Source: Streptomyces griseosporeus (GTDB lineage Bacteria > Actinomycetota > Actinomycetes > Streptomycetales > Streptomycetaceae). From it: a DNA stretch of 64,000 nucleotides. The first letter of the stretch is position 1, and every line of letters starts with the position of its first letter. The DNA lies in contig NZ_BNBR01000005.1 in NCBI RefSeq assembly GCF_014656055.1, positions 496,001 to 560,000 of the forward strand, in the 5' to 3' direction. Made by a program: the position numbers and the translations under genes. Below are positions 32,331 to 40,456 of the stretch, piece by piece. The notes beneath the pieces were generated by a model. The model worked only from the letters and a program-made list of their open reading frames with translations. It ran no database searches and was not told the DNA's origin.

Positions 32331-32992
32331 CGATCCGCGTACTGGTCGCCGACGACCAGATGATGGTCCGCGAGGGCTTCTCGGTCCTGCTGAACGCGAT
32401 GCCGGACATCGAGGTGACCGGCGAGGCGGTGAACGGCCGCGAGGCGGTGGCGAAGGTCCGCGAACTCGCCCCGGACGTCGTCCTGATGGACATCCGCATG
32501 CCGGAGCTGAACGGCATCGAGGCGACGCGTGAGATCGTCGCGGCGGACGGCACCGCGAAGGTGCTGGTCCTGACGACGTTCGACCTCGACGAGTACGTCT
32601 ACCAGGCGCTGCGCGCGGGCGCGTCGGGCTTCCTCCTGAAGGACGCCTCGGCCCGTCAGCTGGCGGACGCGGTCCGCGTGGTGGCCGCGGGGGAGGCGCT
32701 GCTGGCCCCGTCGGTCACCAGACGCCTGATCACCGAGTTCTCCCGGCTCTCGGAACCGTCCCACCCCCTGTCCGGCGCCCACGCGGCCTACGGCGACCTG
32801 ACCGACCGCGAGACGGAGGTCCTGGTCCTCATCGCGCAGGGCCTGTCCAACGCGGAGATCGCCGGACGCCTGGTGGTGGCGGAGTCCACCATCAAGACCC
32901 ACGTGAGCCGCATCCTGGTCAAGCTGGGCCTGCGCGACCGCACGCAGGCGGCGGTGTTCGCGTACGAGGCACGGCTGGTGACCCCCGGCTGA
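32327..32992 (+). CDS. NarL/FixJ-family response regulator (paralogue of 12233-12907)
   Basis: A 221-residue regulator with receiver Asp55 in VLMDIRMPE, the FLLKDAS lysine block and a LuxR HTH (LTDRETEVLVLIAQGLSNAEIAGRL to IKTHVSRILVKLGLRDRTQ). Most of the protein is identical or conservatively changed relative to the regulator at 12233, including the whole recognition helix region, so both may bind the same DNA box. Confidence 0.92.
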   Translation: MTIRVLVADDQMMVREGFSVLLNAMPDIEVTGEAVNGREAVAKVRELAPDVVLMDIRMPELNGIEATREIVAADGTAKVLVLTTFDLDEYVYQALRAGASGFLLKDASARQLADAVRVVAAGEALLAPSVTRRLITEFSRLSEPSHPLSGAHAAYGDLTDRETEVLVLIAQGLSNAEIAGRLVVAESTIKTHVSRILVKLGLRDRTQAAVFAYEARLVTPG

Positions 32993-33022
32993 CGGCCGCG
33001 GCGGCTCTGGAAGGCTGACGGC

Positions 33023-33667
33023 ATGACGACGCTCGCGGGATACGAGAACCGCCCCCTGGCGGACGGCGGGCCGCTGCTCGGCAGGCCGGGCTTCTGGCCG
33101 AACCACCTCTGGGCGCCCTGCTGCCAGGAGGCCGGGGCCGGGCCGGAGCGGTTCGGCGCCGACGGGGCGGACGTGGACGCGCTGTACGAGACGCTGACGG
33201 ATCCCGGCCGCTGGCCGGTGTTCCGGGTGCCGTGCGCGGACGGCCGCGAGGTGACGGTCGTCTACCACAACCTCGTCGACGACCCCGGTGTCGCGTACCT
33301 GCTCACCGCCCCCGGCGACAGCGGCCCGCGCCCGCTGCGGGCGCTGACCTGGCGGGAGCTGGACCGCGCCGCCCACGGACCGCTCCCCGCCACCGGCGCC
33401 GACGGGATCACCGACCCCGCGGCCCGCCTCCTGCTGCTGTTCCCGCTGCTCGACGACCACGCCGTCCCGGACGAGGCGGCGGCGACGGTCGAGTCCGCCC
33501 TGGTCGCGGTGGGCGCCCCGCAGGACACGGCCCCCGCCACGGCCCGGCACCTGCTGGACCACGCGGCGGGCGAGGTGTGGCACGACCCGGAGTGGGATTC
33601 CCCGCTCAGCGGCGCGGAGCCGGAAGCCGCGCGGAGCCCCTGGTCAGACCCCGGTCCGCCGCGTTAG
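33023..33667 (+). CDS. Hypothetical protein
   Basis: A 214-residue soluble acidic protein I do not recognise. It starts at ATG 33023 with GGAAGG upstream. Notable parts are GRPGFWPNHLWAPCC near the N-terminus and VVYHNLVDDPGVAYLL in the middle; no signal peptide or membrane segment. It ends 9 nt before the P450 start, but the P450 may have its own leaderless promoter. Confidence 0.7.
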   Translation: MTTLAGYENRPLADGGPLLGRPGFWPNHLWAPCCQEAGAGPERFGADGADVDALYETLTDPGRWPVFRVPCADGREVTVVYHNLVDDPGVAYLLTAPGDSGPRPLRALTWRELDRAAHGPLPATGADGITDPAARLLLLFPLLDDHAVPDEAAATVESALVAVGAPQDTAPATARHLLDHAAGEVWHDPEWDSPLSGAEPEAARSPWSDPGPPR

Positions 33668-33670
33668 CGT
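33665..33670 (+). promoter_or_regulatory. -10 hexamer TAGCGT of a probable leaderless P450 transcript
   Basis: TAGCGT overlaps the end of the preceding gene and leaves 6 nt to ATG 33677, where no ribosome site is present. Confidence 0.4.
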
Positions 33671-33676
33671 CGCCGC

Positions 33677-34897
33677 ATGTCCGACGTGGCCCGCCTCGCC
33701 TTCGACCCCTGGGACCCGGCCTTCCTCGCCGACCCCTACCCCGCCTACGCCGAGCTGCGGGCGCGCGGACGGGTGCTGTACTACGAGCCGACGGACCAGT
33801 GGCTCGTGCCCCGGCACGCGGATGTGTCGGCGCTGCTGCGGGAGCGGCGGCTGGGGCGGACGTATCTGCACCGGTTCTCGCACGAGGAGTTCGGCCGGAC
33901 CCCGCCGCCGGCGGAACACGAGCCGTTCCACACCCTCAACGACCACGGCATGCTCGACCTGGAGCCCCCGGACCACACCCGGATCCGGCGGCTGGTGTCG
34001 AAGGCGTTCACCCCGCGGACCGTCGAGCGGCTCAAGCCGTACGTCGAACAGCTCGCCGGCGACCTCGTCGCCCGGCTCGTCGAGGCGGGCCGCGGCGATC
34101 TGCTCACCGACGTCGCCGAACCGCTGCCCGTCGCCGTGATCGCCGAGATGCTCGGCATCCCCGACGCCGACCGCCCGCTGCTGCGGCCCTGGTCGGCGGA
34201 CATCTGCGGGATGTACGAGCTGAACCCCTCCGCCGAGGCCGCCGATCGGGCCGTCCGCGCCTCCGTCGAGTTCTCCGACTACCTGCGCGACCTGATCGCC
34301 GCCCGCCGCAGGGAACCCGGCGACGACCTGATCTCCGGGCTGATCGCCGCCCACGACGAGGGCGACCGGCTCACCGAGCAGGAGATGATCTCCACGGCGG
34401 TCCTGCTGCTCAACGCCGGCCACGAGGCCACCGTCAACGCCACGGTCAACGGCTGGTGGGCGCTGTTCCGCAACCCCGCCCAGCTGGCCGCCCTGCGGGC
34501 CGACCACTCCCTCGTGCCCACGGCCGTGGAGGAGCTGATGCGGTATGACACCCCGCTCCAGCTGTTCGAGCGCTGGGTGCTGGACGACCTCGAGATCGAC
34601 GGGACGACGATCCCGCGCGGCGCCGAGATCGCCATGCTGTTCGGCTCCGCCAACCACGATCCGGACGTCTTCGACGTCCCCGACCGCCTCGACCTCACCC
34701 GCCGCGACAACCCGCACATCTCCTTCAGCGCGGGCATCCACTACTGCATCGGCGCCCCGCTGGCCCGCATCGAACTGGCCGCGTCCATGCGGGCCCTCCT
34801 CACCCGGGCGCCGACGCTGACCCTGGCGGCGGAGCCGGAACGCAAGCCGAACTTCGTCATCCGGGGGCTGGAGGGGCTGAGCGTCGAGGTCGGGTGA
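33677..34897 (+). CDS. Cytochrome P450 (CYP107-like)
   Basis: A 406-residue soluble bacterial P450. Hallmarks are the I-helix LLLNAGHEATVNA, Glu-x2-Arg in VEELMRYDTP, and the haem loop ISFSAGIHYCIGAPLARIE with the axial Cys at about residue 357. The DPWDPAFLADPYPAYAELR start is typical of the CYP107/105 group. No ferredoxin gene is adjacent, so electrons must come from elsewhere. Substrate unknown; it does not look linked to the island, since the equivalent gene belongs to the core region in related genomes (from memory). Confidence 0.92.
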   Translation: MSDVARLAFDPWDPAFLADPYPAYAELRARGRVLYYEPTDQWLVPRHADVSALLRERRLGRTYLHRFSHEEFGRTPPPAEHEPFHTLNDHGMLDLEPPDHTRIRRLVSKAFTPRTVERLKPYVEQLAGDLVARLVEAGRGDLLTDVAEPLPVAVIAEMLGIPDADRPLLRPWSADICGMYELNPSAEAADRAVRASVEFSDYLRDLIAARRREPGDDLISGLIAAHDEGDRLTEQEMISTAVLLLNAGHEATVNATVNGWWALFRNPAQLAALRADHSLVPTAVEELMRYDTPLQLFERWVLDDLEIDGTTIPRGAEIAMLFGSANHDPDVFDVPDRLDLTRRDNPHISFSAGIHYCIGAPLARIELAASMRALLTRAPTLTLAAEPERKPNFVIRGLEGLSVEVG

Positions 34898-34984
34898 TCA
34901 CTCGTTCGGATGAGCGCCGATCGAATTCGGGCCGGGGCGGCTCGCAACACGTCACGCTGGTGCCGGCCTGCGGAGGGAGGCACC

Positions 34985-35578
34985 ATGACGGTCATGGCAG
35001 AGCGCGCGTCGTCTCAGTTGTCGGTGTCCATGTTCGAGCGGATCGCCGAGTTCGCCGAGCGTGAGGACGAGGCCGTCAGGTTCGAGTTCATCGACGGACG
35101 GATCGGGCTCAACAAGGTGACGAACGGTAACCACGGCGAGATCGCCATGTGGCTCGTGTTCCAGTGCAAGCAAGCTCGCCCTGAACTCACCCTCAACACC
35201 ACACAGGGACTCAAGGTCGAGGCCTACCGCAAGGGCCGGGCCCGTCCCGACGGCGTGCTCGCGCCTGTCGGCCACTTCGCCGGGAAGGGCGACTGGGCGG
35301 ACCCCGACGGCGTGCTGATGGCCGTGGAGATCACGTCGTACGACGCGGACACGCACAACCGCGACCGGATCGAGAAGCCCCGTGCCTACGCCGAGGCCGG
35401 CATCCCGGTCTACCTGCTCATCGACCGCGACAGGCTGTCGGTCCTCGTGCACAGCGACCCCGACTTCGAGGACGGATACCGGGACATCCACGTGGTCCGT
35501 CTCGGCGGCAAGGTCACCCTCCCCGAACCGGTCGGCATCGAACTCGACACGGCGCATCTCAAGCAGTACCTCGACTGA
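34985..35578 (+). CDS. Uma2 family (DUF820) putative endonuclease, copy 1
   Basis: A 197-residue protein of the Uma2/DUF820 restriction-endonuclease-like fold, very common in Streptomyces and without an established role. EFIDGRI, a central RPDGVL (the Asp), and LMAVEITSYDADTHNRD with the Glu-x-Thr/Ser core, then YAEAGIPVYLLIDRD, are the family blocks. ATG 34985 follows GGAGGGAGG. It resembles copy 3 at 59999 strongly and copy 2 at 38771 less. Confidence 0.85.
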   Translation: MTVMAERASSQLSVSMFERIAEFAEREDEAVRFEFIDGRIGLNKVTNGNHGEIAMWLVFQCKQARPELTLNTTQGLKVEAYRKGRARPDGVLAPVGHFAGKGDWADPDGVLMAVEITSYDADTHNRDRIEKPRAYAEAGIPVYLLIDRDRLSVLVHSDPDFEDGYRDIHVVRLGGKVTLPEPVGIELDTAHLKQYLD

Positions 35579-35620
35579 GCCCACGGACGCGCACCCCACG
35601 CCGCCGGGTCGCCGCAGGCC

Positions 35621-37225
35621 TCAGCTCTCCAGGTCCCGCCTCCGCACCCCCGCCAGCCCCGCCGCCGTGCACACCGCCGCCACCCCCAGCAGCACCCCCG
35701 CCGGCCCCCACCGCATCTCCCCGCCCGGCAGCTTGGGGAGGTGGCCGAAGGGGGAGAGGTCCAGGACCGTCTGCGGGACGTCCAGCGCGGGGCCGATCCA
35801 GCCGAGCAGGAGGACCGCGCCGGCCACCGCCCACGCGGCGACCGCCGCCCTGGGCAGCAGCCCGTACAGCAGGACCGCCAGTCCGCCGACCACCCACACC
35901 GCCGGCACCTGGACCAGGCACGCCGCCAGGATCGGGCCCGCCTCGCCGCCGTAGCCGGCCGTGAAGCCGAGGCCCGTCAGCAGCATCAGCCACACCACCC
36001 CCGCGAACGCGATCAGCAGATGCCCGGACGCCCAGCGCAGCCGGCCCACCGCGCCCGCCAGCACCGGCTCCGCCCGGCCCGAGGTCTCCTCCCCGTACAG
36101 CCGCAGCACCGACGCGACCACGAACAGCCCGGCGACCAGGCCCATCACCCCGATCATCGACGCGAGGAACGCGTCCGTGAGCCCGGACTGCCCGCCCATC
36201 CGCTCGAAGATCTCGCGGGCCCGCTCGTTGTCGCCGACCAGATCGGCCGCCCCCTCGGTCATCCCGCCGTAGACGACCCCCGCGAGGAAGAAGCCGATCG
36301 ACCAGCCCAGCACGCCGCCCCGCTGCAACCGCCAGGCCAGCGCCCCCGCCGAGGCCAGTCGGCCCGCCGCCGGTCCGGGCCGCGTCGGCAGGAAGCTCAT
36401 GCCGACGTCCCGGCGGCCCGCCAGCCCGTACGCCACCGCCGCCTGCACGGCCACCGCCGCGCCGGACAGCAGCAGCACCCACCAGCGCTCACCGGCGTAC
36501 GCGCGGACGTTCTCCGGCCAGCCCAGCGGCGACAGCCAGGTCAGCACCGACGAGCCGTCGTCCGTCGCCGCGTCCCCCGCCGCGCGCAGCACGAACGCCG
36601 CGCCCAGCACGCCCGCCGCGATGCCCCGGGCCAGCCGCGCGCTCTCCGTCAGCTGGGCCGCGATCGCGGCCGTCGTCGCGAACACCAGGCCCGTGGCCGC
36701 GGCCCCGAGCGCGAAGGCCACGGCACCCGCCGCGCCCAGCCGGGCGAGACCGGCGGCCAGCAGCACCGCGAGGACGGCGTCGGCGACGGCCGCCGCGAGC
36801 AGCGCCGCCGTCAGGGACGCCCGCCGCCCCACCGCCCCGGACGCCACCAGCTCCGCCCGGCCGCTCTCCTCCTCGTCCCGGGTGTGCCGTACGACGATCA
36901 GCAGGCTCATCACCGCGGCGAGCGCACCGGCGTACACGCCGATCCGCCAGGCCGTCAGCGCGCCGAGGGAGTCGCCGAACACGGGGCCGACCATCGCGCG
37001 CAGCGAGGAGTTGGCGGCCATCTGCCGCAGCAGGTCGGCGCGTTCGGCGTCGGTGGCGTACAGGTTCCGCAGGGTGTTCGGCATGGACAGCACCATCAGG
37101 GCGTTGACCGCGATCCACACCGGGGTCATCACCCGGTCGCGGCGCAGCGCGAACCGCAGCAGCGTGCCGGTCCCGGCGAGTTGGCGTCCGCCGCCGGACC
37201 GTCGTACCGCGAGCGTGGCCGTCAT
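35621..37225 (-). CDS. ABC-2 type permease (exporter membrane subunit)
   Basis: A 534-residue membrane protein with about 12 hydrophobic helices in two similar halves, each beginning with a LLRFALRRDR/LAWRLQRGGVLGWS-like amphipathic stretch and containing the RDEEESGRAELV or YGEETSGRAEPVLAGAVGR motif typical of TetR/MarR-linked drug exporters. ATG 37225 overlaps the ATPase stop by ATGA. The duplicated halves indicate a fused permease that works with one ATPase dimer to export drugs or peptides. Confidence 0.86.
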   Translation of the reverse strand: MTATLAVRRSGGGRQLAGTGTLLRFALRRDRVMTPVWIAVNALMVLSMPNTLRNLYATDAERADLLRQMAANSSLRAMVGPVFGDSLGALTAWRIGVYAGALAAVMSLLIVVRHTRDEEESGRAELVASGAVGRRASLTAALLAAAVADAVLAVLLAAGLARLGAAGAVAFALGAAATGLVFATTAAIAAQLTESARLARGIAAGVLGAAFVLRAAGDAATDDGSSVLTWLSPLGWPENVRAYAGERWWVLLLSGAAVAVQAAVAYGLAGRRDVGMSFLPTRPGPAAGRLASAGALAWRLQRGGVLGWSIGFFLAGVVYGGMTEGAADLVGDNERAREIFERMGGQSGLTDAFLASMIGVMGLVAGLFVVASVLRLYGEETSGRAEPVLAGAVGRLRWASGHLLIAFAGVVWLMLLTGLGFTAGYGGEAGPILAACLVQVPAVWVVGGLAVLLYGLLPRAAVAAWAVAGAVLLLGWIGPALDVPQTVLDLSPFGHLPKLPGGEMRWGPAGVLLGVAAVCTAAGLAGVRRRDLES

Positions 37226-38115
37226 GCCGTCACCTCGTCCTGGTAGTGGCGCAGGAACAGCTCCTCCAGCGTGGGCGGCGTCGAGGTCAGCGACCGCACC
37301 CCCGACTCGCTCAACCTCCGCAGTACGGCGTCCAGGTGGCCGGTGTCGACCTGGAGGCGGACGCGGCTGCCGCGCACGTCGAGGTCGTGCACGCCGGGGA
37401 GGCGGGCGAGGCCGTCGGGCGGTCCGGCCAGCTCGGCGGTGACGCTGGTGCGGGTGAGGTGGCGCAGGTCGGCGAGCGAGCCGGTCTCCACGGTCCGGCC
37501 CTTGCGGATGATGCTCACCCGGTCGCACAGCTCCTCGACCTCGCTGAGGATGTGGGAACTGAGCAGGACCGTCCGGCCGCGCTCGCGTTCCTCCTCCACG
37601 CACCGCCGGAAGACCTCCTCCATCAGCGGGTCGAGGCCGGAGGTCGGTTCGTCGAGGATCAGCAGGTCGACGTCCGAGGCGAACGCGGCGACCAGGGCGA
37701 CCTTCTGCCGGTTGCCCTTGGAGTACGTGCGGCCCTTCTTGGTCGGGTCCAGCTCGAACCGCTCGACCAGCTCGGCCCGCCGCTTGGGGTCGAGGCCGCC
37801 GCGGAGCCTGCCGAACAGGTCGATGATCTCGCCGCCGGAGAGGTTGCGCCACAGGGTGACGTCGCCGGGGACGTAGGCGATCCGGCGGTGCACCTCCACC
37901 GCGTCCGCCCAGGGATCGCGGCCGAGGACATGGGCTGCGCCGGAGTCGGCGCGCAGCAGGCCGAGCAGGACACGGATGATGGTGGACTTGCCGGCGCCGT
38001 TCGGGCCGAGGAAGCCGTGCACCTCACCGGCCTCGACCTCCAGGTCCAGCCCGTCGAGCGCGTGCGTCCGTCCGAACGCCTTGTGCAGTCCGGAGACGGT
38101 GATGGCCTTCGTCAT
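37222..38115 (-). CDS. ABC transporter ATP-binding protein (drug export type)
   Basis: A 297-residue ATPase powering the permease at 35621. Walker A is GPNGAGKST near residues 37-45, Walker B LLILDEPTSGLDP, and SSHILSEVEELCDRV the H-loop. The signature motif is diverged, YSKGNRQK instead of LSGGQxQ, as seen in several CcmA/DrrA-type exporters. It starts at ATG 38115 and faces the MarR-like gene across a palindromic operator. Confidence 0.9.
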   Translation of the reverse strand: MTKAITVSGLHKAFGRTHALDGLDLEVEAGEVHGFLGPNGAGKSTIIRVLLGLLRADSGAAHVLGRDPWADAVEVHRRIAYVPGDVTLWRNLSGGEIIDLFGRLRGGLDPKRRAELVERFELDPTKKGRTYSKGNRQKVALVAAFASDVDLLILDEPTSGLDPLMEEVFRRCVEEERERGRTVLLSSHILSEVEELCDRVSIIRKGRTVETGSLADLRHLTRTSVTAELAGPPDGLARLPGVHDLDVRGSRVRLQVDTGHLDAVLRRLSESGVRSLTSTPPTLEELFLRHYQDEVTA

Positions 38116-38131
38116 GCTTCAGAACGTACGC

Positions 38132-38156
38132 TTACTTCAGAAATTTGTGAAGTTAA
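38132..38156. promoter_or_regulatory. Operator palindrome between ABC exporter and MarR-like regulator
   Basis: ACTTCA at 38134-38139 and TGAAGT at 38148-38153 form a perfect inverted repeat with an 8-nt AT-rich spacer, extended by flanking TT/AA. It lies in the only AT-rich patch between the divergent starts 38115 and 38220 and overlaps likely promoter elements, as expected for the regulator's binding site. Confidence 0.65.
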
Positions 38157-38219
38157 GGAACCATCAAAACGGGGCGATAGACTGGCGGAGGCCGGCCGAC
38201 CAGGGGAGATGATCGAGCG

Positions 38220-38714
38220 ATGACGGAGCCGAAGGAGGCGGGGCGCGACCCCGAGACGCTCTCCCGGTTCGTGGAGCACTTCGCCGCACAGCTCGTGGAG
38301 GCGGGGCTGCCGCGCATGCCGGCCCGCGTCTTCGCGGCCCTGCTCGCCTCCGACACCGGCACGCTGACCTCCGCCGAGCTGGGCGAACAGCTCCGGATCA
38401 GCCCGGCCGCCGTCTCCGGCGCGGTCCGCTACCTCTCCCAGGTCCACATGCTCTCCCGCGAACGCGAGCCGGGCTCGCGCCGCGAGCGCTACCGCGTCCA
38501 CAGCGACCAGTGGTACGAGGCCCTCACCAACCGCGAGGCCGTCATCAAGCGCTGGGAGGACGCCCTCCGAGAGGGCATCACCAGCCTCGGCCCCACCACC
38601 CCGGCCGGCCGCCGCCTCACCGAGACCCTGGCCTTCTTCGAGTTCATCGAGAAGGACGTGGCCGGAATGATGGAACGCTGGCGCGCCCACCGGGAGGAGA
38701 GGTTCGGAGCCTGA
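38220..38714 (+). CDS. MarR/GbsR-type transcriptional regulator
   Basis: A 164-residue winged-helix regulator. The HTH is TSAELGEQLRISPAAVSGAVRYLSQVHMLSRER, followed by a wing with SRRERYRV, and a C-terminal dimerisation helix. This GbsR-like arrangement is common beside two-part drug exporters. It starts at ATG 38220 with GGGGAGATGATCGAG upstream. It is divergent from the ABC exporter and probably represses it and itself through the palindrome at 38134-38153. Confidence 0.85.
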   Translation: MTEPKEAGRDPETLSRFVEHFAAQLVEAGLPRMPARVFAALLASDTGTLTSAELGEQLRISPAAVSGAVRYLSQVHMLSREREPGSRRERYRVHSDQWYEALTNREAVIKRWEDALREGITSLGPTTPAGRRLTETLAFFEFIEKDVAGMMERWRAHREERFGA

Positions 38715-38770
38715 GTAACTGATCGGATACGCTGCGTGCTGGGTGGTCTGCGGCAGGGGGAAGGCGCATC

Positions 38771-39391
38771 ATGACGTTGATGACAGTGCGACCGATGGCA
38801 AGCGGCAGCGATCCCTTCAGCTTCGAGGAACTGCTCGACGCTCTCGACGAGTTGGACGCACCTGGCTTCCGGGCCGAGGTCATCAGGGGGAGCATCGTCT
38901 TGTCGCCGTGGTCCAAGGGGTACTACCGCCGCGTCATGCGCGCGGTACTCGAGCAGCTTGAGCCCCGTCTTCCCGACGGGCACGAGATCGAGCTGGCCCC
39001 GTTCCTGTACGTCTTCCCGGGAGAAGAGCGGGCGTACGGCCCGGACATCCACGCCGCACCCCGAGAGGCCTTCGAGACGACGAGCAACCGCCTCGACGGC
39101 GAAGCCCTCTCCTTCGTGGCCGAGCTGACCTCGGCCTCCACCCGCGACGATGACCTGACCGACAAGGTGCTCGTCTACGGCAGGGCCGGTATCCCCGTCT
39201 ACCTCGTCCTGGACATGCAGGAAGAACAGGCCACCGTCTTCTGGACCCCGTCGCCCACCAAGGGCTACGAGTCCCACTGCACGAGGCCCTTCGGCGAGAA
39301 GCTGCCGATCCCGGCCCCGTTCGACTGCACCCTCGACACCGACGGCTTCCGCGCCCCGGCAGCGGACCAGGACCAGAACACCGCCTCCTGA
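38771..39391 (+). CDS. Uma2 family (DUF820) putative endonuclease, copy 2
   Basis: A 206-residue Uma2-fold protein: EVIRGSIVLSPW near the N-terminus, YGPDIHAAP with the core Asp, FVAELTSASTRDDD with the core Glu, and YGRAGIPVYLVLDMQ. It diverges from copies 1 and 3. ATG 38771 follows GGGGGAAGGCGC. It is convergent with the diacylglycerol-kinase-like gene, 15 nt away. Biological role unknown. Confidence 0.8.
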   Translation: MTLMTVRPMASGSDPFSFEELLDALDELDAPGFRAEVIRGSIVLSPWSKGYYRRVMRAVLEQLEPRLPDGHEIELAPFLYVFPGEERAYGPDIHAAPREAFETTSNRLDGEALSFVAELTSASTRDDDLTDKVLVYGRAGIPVYLVLDMQEEQATVFWTPSPTKGYESHCTRPFGEKLPIPAPFDCTLDTDGFRAPAADQDQNTAS

Positions 39392-39406
39392 TGCCGGGGC
39401 CGGGAC

Positions 39407-40261
39407 TCAGCGCGCCCCCGGCCCCGCCGGCAGCGTGATCCCCAGGGCCCCCTCCAGTACCGTCCACGTCCGGCGGCGTACCGGGCCCGAGACGCGGTCG
39501 TCGGCGTGGTAGCGGAAGTCCGCGCCCGAGACGGAGACCGTGCGGCCCTCGCTGAGCAGCGGGGACGCCTCCGCGCCGACCGAGGACGGGCGGACCTCCA
39601 CGAAAGCGGTGCCGGAGGTGCCGGGGGTCAGGGACACCGCCTCGACCGGCTGGTCCAGGTCCACCACCGTCACCCCGTCCACCTCCACGCGCAGCCGGGA
39701 CGGGCCGGCCGCCGGCAGCGTGCGGACCGGGCGCAGCGGGACCAGCGTGCGGACCAGGGACTGGCAGGTGCGCAGCCACGGCCGGGCCCCCTCCGGATCC
39801 GCTTCCGCCTCCGGCATCCGCTCCCGCAGCGGCGGGATCCCGACCGTCCCCAGCACCACCCCGTCGCTGTCGTCCACGAGGACGTCCAGCCGCCGTACCG
39901 CCCCGTCCAGCACCGCGCGCGCCGCCGCCACCGCGCCCGTCGGCACGCCGAGGGAGCGGGCCACGGTCACGGCCGGGCCGACCGGGACGACCGACAACAC
40001 GGATCCGGCCAGCTCCCGCTGCCGGTGCAGCACCGACACCGCGCGCACCAGCGCCCGGTCGTCACCGATCACCACCGGCCGCCGCGACCCGCGGCGCGCC
40101 AGCGCGCGGGCGAACTCCTCCGGGTCGTCCGGCAGGCACAGCTTCGTCGCCGCACCCGCGCTGAGCACGTCTTTTGCGATCCGGACCGCCTCTCCGTCCG
40201 TCCTCCGGGCGATCGGATCGACGATCACCAGCAACTGTTCGGACGTCGGATAGGTCGCCAC
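39407..40261 (-). CDS. Diacylglycerol kinase catalytic-domain-like protein
   Basis: A 284-residue protein resembling the DAGK/NAD-kinase fold of bacterial lipid kinases. LLVIVDPIARRTDGE at the start matches the nucleotide-binding strand, and SVVPVGPAVTVARSLGVPTG resembles the GTxND-FA loop in which the usual Asn-Asp is not preserved. A beta-rich C-terminal half contains VEVRPSSVGAEASPLLSEGRTV. The loss of standard motif residues makes catalysis doubtful. GTG 40261 follows AGGACCGAG. It is divergent from purA. Confidence 0.65.
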   Translation of the reverse strand: MATYPTSEQLLVIVDPIARRTDGEAVRIAKDVLSAGAATKLCLPDDPEEFARALARRGSRRPVVIGDDRALVRAVSVLHRQRELAGSVLSVVPVGPAVTVARSLGVPTGAVAAARAVLDGAVRRLDVLVDDSDGVVLGTVGIPPLRERMPEAEADPEGARPWLRTCQSLVRTLVPLRPVRTLPAAGPSRLRVEVDGVTVVDLDQPVEAVSLTPGTSGTAFVEVRPSSVGAEASPLLSEGRTVSVSGADFRYHADDRVSGPVRRRTWTVLEGALGITLPAGPGAR

Positions 40262-40286
40262 CTCGGTCCTGCCTCGCTTCCTCGGG

Positions 40287-40331
40287 TAGCATCTTTGTGC
40301 AAGAGCCCCTTGCGCTATTGCGCCAGGGGCT
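40287..40331 (+). promoter_or_regulatory. purA promoter -10 and 5'-leader hairpin
   Basis: TAGCAT at 40287-40292 is a good -10. Just downstream AGCCCCT (40304-40310) pairs with AGGGGCT (40325-40331), and inside it GCGC pairs with GCGC around a TATT loop. The leader to GTG 40457 is about 160 nt, long for this organism, so the hairpin could take part in post-initiation control of purA. Confidence 0.45.
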
Positions 40332-40456
40332 TCGTCTATTCCGGGGCATCCGGTCCGACGGTTGGCGGCCAATGACGGCCGCGGTGCACGCGGCGGTAGA
40401 CCCTCCGCGTACGCCCCTGACCCTGGACATGCCCCGCCCGGAAGGGGTGTACGCGC

